Of a stretch of DNA of 64,000 nt, positions 7,729 through 14,158 are shown piece by piece. Both the position numbers and the translations under genes were made by a program. Every line of letters starts with the position of its first letter. The first letter of the stretch is position 1. Under the pieces are notes generated by a model. That model did not search any database. It was not told where the DNA came from and worked only from the letters and a program-made list of their open reading frames with translations. The DNA comes from Candidatus Sulfotelmatobacter sp. (GTDB lineage Bacteria; Vulcanimicrobiota; Vulcanimicrobiia; Vulcanimicrobiales; Vulcanimicrobiaceae): assembly GCA_035504415.1 (NCBI GenBank), contig DATJRY010000019.1, positions 1-64,000 on the forward strand, read 5' to 3'.

Positions 7729-8727
7729 TTGCTCAAGACGATCAAGGCGGCGGCCGTGCTGCCCGGGCTCGTGGCCTCGGCGGTCATCGCCGCGGCGGCC
7801 GTGGTCTGCGCGCACGCGGCGCCGGTCGTCGGCGCGCCGGTCTTCGCGCTGGTGTTCGGCGCGCTGCTCCGCGCCGTGCGGCCGCTGCCCCTGGTGCTGC
7901 GGCCGGGAACGGCGTTCTCGGCCCGGTCGGTCTTGCAGGCCGCGATCGTGCTCTCGGGCTTCGGACTCTCGCTGGCGACGGTGGTGCAGACGGGGCTGGG
8001 CACGTTGCCGGTGACCCTCGGGACGGTCGCGGTCGCGCTCGTGCTGGCGCCGCTGGTCGGGCGCGCGCTGGGCATCGCCGGGACGTTGCGCACCCTGGTC
8101 GGCTGCGGCACGGCGATCTGCGGCGCTTCGGCGATCGCGGCCGTCTCGGCCGTCATCGAGCCCAACGAAGCCGACGTCGCGCTGGCGATCGCGACGGTGT
8201 TCTTCTACAACCTGGTCGCGGTGTTCGTTTTCCCGCCGATCGGCCACGCGCTGCACCTCTCGCAAGACGCGTTCGGGTTGTGGGCGGGGACGGCGATCAA
8301 CGACACCTCGTCGGTCGTCGCCGCAGGCTACGTCTACGGGCACGAAGCCGGAGCGCACGCGACGATCGTCAAGCTGACGCGCGCGACGCTGATCCTGCCG
8401 CTGGTCGCGGCGATCGCGATCGTGCGAGCGCGGCGCCTCGGCGCCGGCGGCCGGCGGCTGCCGTGGCGGCAGATCGTGCCGTGGTTCATCCTGTGGTTCT
8501 TGGTCGCCGCGCTGGCCAGCGGCGCCGGGTTGATTCCCGCCGCCTGGCACGCGGCCGTCGCCGAGCTGGCGACGTTCCTGATCTCGGTCGCGCTGGCCGC
8601 GATCGGCCTGCAGACCGATCTCGCGCGACTGGTGAAAGCGGGCGCGCGGCCGTTGGCGCTGGGCGGCATCCTATGGGTCGCGGTCGCGCTCTCGTCGCTC
8701 GCGATCCAGCGCGCGACGGGTCTGTAA
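7729..8727 (+). CDS. YeiH/UPF0324-type putative sulfate exporter family protein
   Basis: About 332 residues, ten or so membrane segments, with the family's conserved CGTAICGASAIAAVSAVI block and the WAGTAINDTSSVVAAGY segment. Members are annotated as putative sulfate exporters, with little direct proof. The TTG at 7729 has a GGAAG ribosome site ten bases upstream and places the first helix near the N-terminus as in relatives; GTG 7672 is an alternative. Export of an inorganic sulfur anion would fit the cysteine dioxygenase encoded nearby, but that link is inference. Confidence 0.8.
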   Translation: MLKTIKAAAVLPGLVASAVIAAAAVVCAHAAPVVGAPVFALVFGALLRAVRPLPLVLRPGTAFSARSVLQAAIVLSGFGLSLATVVQTGLGTLPVTLGTVAVALVLAPLVGRALGIAGTLRTLVGCGTAICGASAIAAVSAVIEPNEADVALAIATVFFYNLVAVFVFPPIGHALHLSQDAFGLWAGTAINDTSSVVAAGYVYGHEAGAHATIVKLTRATLILPLVAAIAIVRARRLGAGGRRLPWRQIVPWFILWFLVAALASGAGLIPAAWHAAVAELATFLISVALAAIGLQTDLARLVKAGARPLALGGILWVAVALSSLAIQRATGL

Positions 8728-8730
8728 CCG

Positions 8731-9159
8731 CTAGCGAATCGTCAGCACGAAGCGCGCGGCGCCGCCGGTGCGCGGGCGTCCGTTGACGACCGGCGCGGCC
8801 TGGACGACGGCCGGGCCCGGCTGCACCAGCTCGATCGTGAGCGAGATGGTGGCCTTGCCCGCATCGTCGCTCTTGACGTCGTACGCCTGCGGATCGACGC
8901 GCGTCACCTCGTCGGGTTGATCGGAGGGCGGCAAGACGCAGCCGCGGGTGACGCAGGTGAAGCGTACCGCGGCGTGACGTTGGTGCGCTCCGTGCAGCTG
9001 CACGACCAGCGGGGTGGGGAACTGCGCGTCGTACGCCGCCTTGTCGCTGGCGACGTATCCCCACGCGCTCTGCGGCGTCCCCGAGACGGCCGTCACGGTG
9101 AACGGACCGCTCGCGGCGGCCGCCGCGGCGAGCAGTACCGGGACCAGGGGGCGCAGCAT
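8731..9159 (-). CDS. Secreted protein of unknown function
   Basis: A 142-residue protein with a Sec-type signal sequence (LRPLVPVLLAAAAAASG). The mature part is beta-rich with two cysteines (FTCVTRGCVLPP) that may form a disulfide. I recognise no family. It is the last gene of the minus-strand group that includes the FAD/NAD(P) protein (12 bp gap) and cysteine dioxygenase, and it ends 3 bp from the convergent exporter stop. Confidence 0.6.
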   Translation of the reverse strand: MLRPLVPVLLAAAAAASGPFTVTAVSGTPQSAWGYVASDKAAYDAQFPTPLVVQLHGAHQRHAAVRFTCVTRGCVLPPSDQPDEVTRVDPQAYDVKSDDAGKATISLTIELVQPGPAVVQAAPVVNGRPRTGGAARFVLTIR

Positions 9160-9171
9160 CTCGCCGGGGTC

Positions 9172-10539
9172 TTACCCGGCCAGCGCGACCGGTTCCTCGC
9201 CCATCAGGCGCGCGGCCAGCTCGCGCGCTTGCAGCGCGATCTCGGGGATCGCCGTCGTCTCGATCAGCGTCCCGAACCGGACCGGACCGAGCGCGTAGAC
9301 GCGCGCTTGCGCGGCCCCGTCGCGACCGATGAGCGTGCCGTTCTGCGCGACCTGCACGCCGATGTGCAGCGGATACGGCGTCATCGTCCCGCGCGCCAGC
9401 AGCTGCGCGATCAGCGGGTTCGCCAGGTGGCGGAAATCGTGCTCGGGGCCGCTGCAGTTGACGACCCGCGCGGCCTCGAGAACGATCTGCTCGTCGCTGC
9501 CGCGCAGGCGAATCGGCACGCGCAAGCCGGCCGGCGTGGCGGCGATCTCGCCGGTGCGGCCGGCCAGCGTGCGCAGCGTGTCGGCCGCGAACAGCTCGGC
9601 CAGCAGCTTCGCCGCCTCCGGCGCGACGCGATGACGGTGCACGTTCCAGTACGGCATCACGTGGCGCACGAAGCGGCGCTGCTCGGCCAGCGAGAGGGCT
9701 TGCCAGAGCACGTTGGCGCGCGGCCGCACGCGATCGACGGCGACCCGCCAGTCCGCGCGCACGCCACGCGCGTCGTCGGCCAGCGTACGCATCGCGTCGA
9801 GCAGGTCGCGCGCGGTCTCCGCTTCCGGCGCGGCGGCCGGCGGCGCGTCGAACAAGCGGTGCTCGTGCGGCAGCAGACCGCGCCGCGAAACCATGACGAT
9901 CGTGCCGCGGTGTCCGCGATGGCGCAGGCCCAGCACCGCGTCGACCGCGGTGAGCCCGGTGCCCAGCAGCACGACGGTCTCGTCCGATTCGGCGTCCAGC
10001 GCACCGGGCGCCCAGGCGGAGCGGAAGAAGCGCGGCGAGAGCTCGGCCCCGCTGCCCAGCCGCGGCCACGCCGCCGGCTCGGCGTTGCCGGTCGCCACCA
10101 CCAGCGCGTCGGCTCGCAGCGTGGCGCCGTCGGAGCAGACGGCGCGCACGCCCTGATCGTCGATCTCCGCGTCGACGACCAGCGCGCGCCGGTGCTGGAG
10201 CCGCGCTCCCGCCACGGCGCGCGCGCGCGTCGCGATCGCGTGCAGATACGCGCCGTAGACGCCGCGCGGCGCGAAGCTCTGCGGTCCGGCGTGCTCGGGC
10301 GCGTGCGTCGCCAGCCAGCGCACGAAATGGTCGGGGTCGTCGGCGAAGGCCGACATCGCGCGCGCCGGCGCGTTGAGCAGGTGCAGGGGGCAGTCGGTCG
10401 CGTACGCCATCCCGGCGCCCAGCCGTTCGCCGGGCTCGACGATCGTGATCGGCGCGCGCAGGCCGCCGCGGATCAGCGCCGCCGCGAGCAAGGCGCCGCT
10501 GGCGCCGCCGCCGGCGATGACGACCGAGCGGTCAGGCAT
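9172..10539 (-). CDS. FAD/NAD(P)-binding protein (NAD_binding_9 type)
   Basis: A 455-residue flavoprotein of the FAD-NAD(P)-binding/YdhS type. The N-terminal dinucleotide motif is GGGASG (residues 10-15), followed by the family's PLHLLNAPARAMSAFADDPDH block, and a second nucleotide-binding region with LLGTGLTAVDA in the middle. Related proteins are often coupled to cupin dioxygenases or amino-acid-modifying enzymes, but the substrate is unknown. Its start overlaps the cysteine-dioxygenase-like gene by 8 bp, so the two are very likely cotranslated and functionally linked. Confidence 0.85.
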   Translation of the reverse strand: MPDRSVVIAGGGASGALLAAALIRGGLRAPITIVEPGERLGAGMAYATDCPLHLLNAPARAMSAFADDPDHFVRWLATHAPEHAGPQSFAPRGVYGAYLHAIATRARAVAGARLQHRRALVVDAEIDDQGVRAVCSDGATLRADALVVATGNAEPAAWPRLGSGAELSPRFFRSAWAPGALDAESDETVVLLGTGLTAVDAVLGLRHRGHRGTIVMVSRRGLLPHEHRLFDAPPAAAPEAETARDLLDAMRTLADDARGVRADWRVAVDRVRPRANVLWQALSLAEQRRFVRHVMPYWNVHRHRVAPEAAKLLAELFAADTLRTLAGRTGEIAATPAGLRVPIRLRGSDEQIVLEAARVVNCSGPEHDFRHLANPLIAQLLARGTMTPYPLHIGVQVAQNGTLIGRDGAAQARVYALGPVRFGTLIETTAIPEIALQARELAARLMGEEPVALAG

Positions 10540-11101
10540 CGTAGGAGAGGTCGACGCGCGCGGCGCGCCACCAGCCGGCGTCGTCGACCGAGAACGCGCG
10601 GCAGAACTCGAACGCGCCGCCGTAGACGTGCACCGTGTGCGCCGTCTTGGTCCCGACGTTGCGGAACGAGTGGTACTCGAGCGGCGGGATCAGGATTCCC
10701 ACGCAGCTCGGCGGAGCCAGGTGCTCGCCCTGGCAGCGAAACTTGTAGCGGCCTTCGACGTCACGGTCGAGCAGGCGGAACGCCGTCTCTTCCATCGTGC
10801 CGCGCACGACGATCTCCGCGCCCCACAGGCCGGCGTGGTCGTGCAGCGCGCTGGCCTGACCGGGCTCCCAGGTCATGCCGACGACGACGAAGCGGTCGTG
10901 CGGATCGCGGTGGATCAGCCGCCGCTGGTAGTGGTCCGCGCTCGCCGCCGGAAACAGGTCCGCGGCGAAGGCGCCGGCGGCTTCCAACTGGGCCAGCACC
11001 CGGGCGAGCCCCGTCACGCGGTCGGCGACGACGGCTCGCTCGATCGGTCCGATCACGTCCGCGAGGTCGGCCGGCGGCGGCGTGGCTGCGTGCATCTCCA
11101 T
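10532..11101 (-). CDS. Cysteine dioxygenase family protein
   Basis: A 189-residue cupin related to type I cysteine dioxygenase, which oxidises cysteine (or another thiol acid) to the sulfinate using Fe(II) and O2. Iron ligands are visible as H87 and H89 (ALHDHAGLWG) and H144 (EYHSFRN); the VHVYGG segment supplies the H158/Y160 pair that matches the His-Tyr of the known catalytic site. 3-Mercaptopropionate dioxygenase activity is an alternative. I chose the ATG at 11101; 11095 is also possible, with AAGGG upstream. Coupling to the FAD protein suggests a two-enzyme thiol oxidation unit. Confidence 0.8.
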   Translation of the reverse strand: MEMHAATPPPADLADVIGPIERAVVADRVTGLARVLAQLEAAGAFAADLFPAASADHYQRRLIHRDPHDRFVVVGMTWEPGQASALHDHAGLWGAEIVVRGTMEETAFRLLDRDVEGRYKFRCQGEHLAPPSCVGILIPPLEYHSFRNVGTKTAHTVHVYGGAFEFCRAFSVDDAGWWRAARVDLSYDA

Positions 11102-11171
11102 CCCTTGGCGACGAGGGGCTCTCACCTTTCCATCGGGTCGGCCGCGGGCCGACTTGAGGAACCAGGCGGCC

Positions 11172-11498
11172 TCAGTCGTAGCGAATGGAGCGCACGACGA
11201 CCGTCCTGTCGCCGGCCGGCCGGTGCCACACCCCGCGCTGGCCGACTTTCTTTCCCACGATCGCGACCGCCAGCGGCGAGTCGAAGGCGATCTTGCCGGC
11301 CCGCACGTCGCTGGCGTCCTCGGCGACGATGGTGAAGGTCGACTGGCTGCCCTCGGCCGCGCCGTCCAGGGTCACGGTGGCGCCGTAACCGACGCGGCTG
11401 CGGTCCTCCGGCGGCGCGTGGCTGATCGGTTGGCGGGTGGGCGGGACGACCTCGGGTTCCGGCACGTCGTCGCGCTCCTTGGTGAAGGCGCGGCTCAT
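11172..11498 (-). CDS. Short GreA/GreB-like protein lacking the coiled coil
   Basis: A 108-residue protein. It begins MSRAFTKERDD, as GreB-like factors do, passes through a Pro-rich spacer, then carries the C-terminal FKBP-like GreA/GreB domain (VGYGATVTL...IAFDSPLAVAIVGKKVG). The N-terminal coiled coil with the acidic tip that reaches the RNA polymerase active site is absent. It could still bind the polymerase secondary-channel rim without promoting cleavage, like other Gre-fold regulators. There is no frameshift sign: length and reading frame are clean. Confidence 0.75.
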   Translation of the reverse strand: MSRAFTKERDDVPEPEVVPPTRQPISHAPPEDRSRVGYGATVTLDGAAEGSQSTFTIVAEDASDVRAGKIAFDSPLAVAIVGKKVGQRGVWHRPAGDRTVVVRSIRYD

Positions 11499-11583
11499 GC
11501 GCTCATGCTTCCCATGCCACGTGGGCGGCACACGCCGCCGACCGGGGCTCGCCGCAGCCGCGGGGCGAACGGCCGGGGTCGTG

Positions 11584-11598
11584 TTCCGATCAGCGGAA
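11584..11598. promoter_or_regulatory. Candidate IclR operator (TTCCG-N5-CGGAA)
   Basis: TTCCGATCAGCGGAA is a 15-bp dyad with perfect 5-bp arms. It lies directly upstream of a promoter-like TTGACT (11604-11609) and TACCGT (11628-11633) with an 18-bp spacer, 70 bp before the iclR-type gene. Fifteen-bp palindromes with this geometry are usual for IclR-family regulators, so autoregulation is plausible. Inferred, not shown. Confidence 0.5.
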
Positions 11599-11603
11599 TT
11601 CGA

Positions 11604-11633
11604 TTGACTCCTCGATCGGCGGTGGCGTACCGT
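11604..11633 (+). promoter_or_regulatory. Sigma70-like promoter of the molybdenum hydroxylase operon
   Basis: TTGACT at 11604 and TACCGT at 11628, separated by 18 bp, followed 35 bp later by the TTG start at 11669. This is the best promoter match in the 170-bp gap before the operon and would drive the genes through 20278. Confidence 0.5.
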
Positions 11634-11668
11634 GAGGCCATTCTGCGCGCGCGAGTCGGAGGCGGCGT

Positions 11669-12484
11669 TTGGCGAGCTTACAGACGATCGACGACGCCCT
11701 GAGCATCCTCGAGTTCCTCGCACGGACCGGCGCGCCGCAGCCTCTCTCGCGCATCAGCCGTGACTTGAGCATGTCGAAGCCGCGTACGCATCGCATGCTC
11801 GCGACGCTGGTCGCGCGCGGCTACGTCACGCGCGATCCGCTGACCGCGCACTACGGATTCGGCGCGATGTGCGGTTCGCTGATCGCGCAGGCGCGCGCTG
11901 GCGTCTCGCTCTCGCAGGCGTGCGGACCGGCCCTGCGCCGGCTGTGGTCGTCGACGCGCGAGACCTGCTACCTCGCCGTCCTCGAAGCCGATCGCGCGAT
12001 CGTCGTCGACAAGCTCGACAGCCAGCTGCCCGTGATCGCCACCTCGGTACTCGGGCGAGCGCTGCCGCTGCACGGCGTCTCCGCCGGCAAGGTGCTGCTG
12101 GCGAGCCGGCCCGACCACGAGGTCGAGGTGCTGATCCAGCGCAGCATCGCCGCCTACGGGCAGGCGCGCCCGCGCGACCCCGCGCGCGTCCTCGCCGAGG
12201 TGCGCCGCACGCGCGCGCACGGGTACGCCGAGAACCCGGGCGGCGGTTTCCGCGACGCCGTCGCGGGCGTCGCCGCGCCGGTGCGTTGGCCGGAGAAAGG
12301 CACCGTGGCGGCGGCCATCGCGGTGTGTCTGCCGGTCAACCGGTTCCGCGCGAACAGCGCCGAGCTGCGCGCGGCCGTGCTGGCCGCGGCCGCGGAAGCG
12401 TCGGCCGCCCTCGACGCCGCCGTCGACGCGGGGATCGGCGGACTCTCCAAGCGCGGCCGCTCGCGCACCCCGGAGGCGTCGTAG
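11669..12484 (+). CDS. IclR-family transcriptional regulator
   Basis: A 271-residue regulator with an N-terminal winged helix-turn-helix (residues about 5-65, LSRISRDLSMSKPRTHRMLATLV) and a C-terminal effector-binding domain (about 80-250, with GRALPLHGVSAGKVLLA). The TTG start at 11669 has a GGAGG site at 11657. Family members sense aromatic or small organic acids. It heads an operon of a molybdenum hydroxylase and related genes, and its stop overlaps the following NIPSNAP gene by one base, so it most likely controls this operon through the dyad at 11584-11598. Confidence 0.9.
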   Translation: MASLQTIDDALSILEFLARTGAPQPLSRISRDLSMSKPRTHRMLATLVARGYVTRDPLTAHYGFGAMCGSLIAQARAGVSLSQACGPALRRLWSSTRETCYLAVLEADRAIVVDKLDSQLPVIATSVLGRALPLHGVSAGKVLLASRPDHEVEVLIQRSIAAYGQARPRDPARVLAEVRRTRAHGYAENPGGGFRDAVAGVAAPVRWPEKGTVAAAIAVCLPVNRFRANSAELRAAVLAAAAEASAALDAAVDAGIGGLSKRGRSRTPEAS

Positions 12485-12804
12485 TGGTCTACGAGCTGCG
12501 CCGCTACGTCGCCGCGCCCGGCAAGGCCGACGCGCTGCTGCACCGCTTCGAGCACGGCACGCTGGCGATTTTCGCGCGCGCCGGGATTCGGATCGAACAC
12601 TTCTGGCGCGATCGCGACCGCCCCGGCGACGTCGTGTACGTCTGCGCGTTCGCCGACGACGCGGCGCGCGAAGCGGCCTGGAAGGCGTTCGGCGCCGATC
12701 CGGCTTGGCACGCGCTCAAGGCGGAGACCGAGCGCGACGGCCCGCTGACCGTCTCGATGACCTCCGAGCTGCTGGTGCCGATCCTGGGCTTTCCGCGCGC
12801 GTGA
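12484..12804 (+). CDS. NIPSNAP family protein
   Basis: A 106-residue protein starting with GTG overlapping the iclR stop (TAGTG). It has the NIPSNAP hallmarks: YELRRYVAAPGKADALLHRF at the N-terminus, then IEHFW and AFGADPAWHALKAE, a ferredoxin-like dimeric alpha/beta-barrel fold. The biochemical role of the family is poorly defined; such proteins are common in aromatic catabolic operons. Its end overlaps the next gene as GTGA. Confidence 0.85.
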   Translation: MVYELRRYVAAPGKADALLHRFEHGTLAIFARAGIRIEHFWRDRDRPGDVVYVCAFADDAAREAAWKAFGADPAWHALKAETERDGPLTVSMTSELLVPILGFPRA

Positions 12805-13679
12805 AACCGGTCGACTTCGACTACGTGCGGCCGCACTCGCTGGCGGCCGCGCTCGCCGCGCTGGCCGGCGCGAACGGCGAAGCGAAGGTCATCGCGGGCG
12901 GACAGAGCTTGGGGCCGTTGCTCAACATGCGGCTGGTGCGCCCCGCGCTGTTGGTCGACGTCAACGCGCTGCCGGGGTTCGACGCGATCGAGGAACGCGA
13001 GCAATGGGTGCGCGTGGGTGCGACCGTGCGACAGCGCGACGCCGAACGCTCGGAGCTGGTGGCGCGCCGGTTGCCGCTGCTGCGCGACGCGCTGCCGTTC
13101 GTCGGCCACGCGCACACGCGCAACCGCGGCACCGTCGTCGGCAGCGTCGTCCACGCCGACCCGACCGCCGAGATCCCGCTGGTCGCCGTGTGCCTGGACG
13201 CGGTGGTCGAGATCGCCGGCCCGCGCGGCGCGCGCGAAGCGCCGGTCGCCGACTTCTATCAGGGATATCTGGCCACCGACCTCGCGGCCGACGAGCTGGT
13301 CGTCGGCGTGCGCTTCGGTGCGCATCCTCCGGCGGCGGGCGCGGTGCGGGTGACGGGCTTCGCCGAGATGGCGCGCCGTGAGGGCGACTTCGCGATCGTC
13401 GCGGCCGCCGTGCAGCTCGACGTCGAGCGCGAGAGCCGCCGGGTCCGCGAGGCGCGGTTGGGATTGGCCGGCGTCGGCGGCGCGCCGGTGCGTCTGCGCG
13501 CGAGCGAAGCGGCGTTGTGCGCCGGGCGCGACGGCGCGAGCGCGTTCGCCGACGCGGTGGCGGCGGCCGGGCCGGCGATCGATCCCGACGGCGACCTGCA
13601 CGCGACCGCCGCGTATCGGCGCACGATCGCCGGACCGTTGCTCGCGCGCGCGCTGCGGCTCGCCTGGGCGCGGCTATGA
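12801..13679 (+). CDS. Molybdenum hydroxylase FAD-binding subunit (CoxM-like)
   Basis: A 292-residue medium subunit of the xanthine oxidase/CO dehydrogenase family that passes electrons from the iron-sulfur subunit to an acceptor. FAD-binding motifs AGGQSLGPL (residues 32-40) and TVVGSVVHAD (111-120) are present, followed by the CO_deh_flav_C region. The GTG at 12801 overlaps the NIPSNAP stop, and the end overlaps the 2Fe-2S subunit as ATGA, so the three subunits are translationally coupled in the order M-S-L. Confidence 0.92.
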   Translation: MKPVDFDYVRPHSLAAALAALAGANGEAKVIAGGQSLGPLLNMRLVRPALLVDVNALPGFDAIEEREQWVRVGATVRQRDAERSELVARRLPLLRDALPFVGHAHTRNRGTVVGSVVHADPTAEIPLVAVCLDAVVEIAGPRGAREAPVADFYQGYLATDLAADELVVGVRFGAHPPAAGAVRVTGFAEMARREGDFAIVAAAVQLDVERESRRVREARLGLAGVGGAPVRLRASEAALCAGRDGASAFADAVAAAGPAIDPDGDLHATAAYRRTIAGPLLARALRLAWARL

Positions 13680-14158
13680 GCGCCCGCCACACCGTCACCG
13701 TGACCTTCAACGGGCGCGAGCACCGCGCCAGCGTCCCCGCCCGCCGCAGCCTGGCGGATTTCTTGCGCGACGATCTGCAGCTGACGGGGACGCACCTCGG
13801 CTGCGAGCACGGGATGTGCGGTGCCTGCACCGTCCTGCTCGACGGCGCCGCGGTGCGCTCGTGCATCCTCTACGCGGTGCAGGTCGACGGCGCGCAGGTC
13901 ACCACCGTCGAAGGGCTCTCGCCCGACGGCACCACGCTCTCGCCATTGCAGGATGCGTTCGTCGCCTGCCACGGGCTGCAGTGCGGTTTCTGCACGCCGG
14001 GGATGCTGATCGCCGCGACCGAGCTGCTGCGCGAGAACGCGGCGCCGAGCGAGGACGAGATTCGCACCGCGTTGGGCGGCAATCTCTGCCGCTGCACCGG
14101 CTACCAGCAGATCGTCGAATCGGTGCAGCTCGCGGCGCGCGGAGCGGACGCGCGATGA
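13676..14158 (+). CDS. Molybdenum hydroxylase 2Fe-2S subunit (CoxS-like)
   Basis: A 160-residue small subunit with two [2Fe-2S] clusters. The plant-type ferredoxin cluster uses Cys43, Cys48, Cys51 (CEHGMCGAC) and Cys63; the second, helical-bundle cluster uses Cys103, Cys106 (CGFC) and Cys138, Cys140 (CRC). All eight ligands are intact. It transfers electrons from the molybdenum centre of the large subunit at 14155 to FAD on the medium subunit at 12801. Confidence 0.95.
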   Translation: MSARHTVTVTFNGREHRASVPARRSLADFLRDDLQLTGTHLGCEHGMCGACTVLLDGAAVRSCILYAVQVDGAQVTTVEGLSPDGTTLSPLQDAFVACHGLQCGFCTPGMLIAATELLRENAAPSEDEIRTALGGNLCRCTGYQQIVESVQLAARGADAR

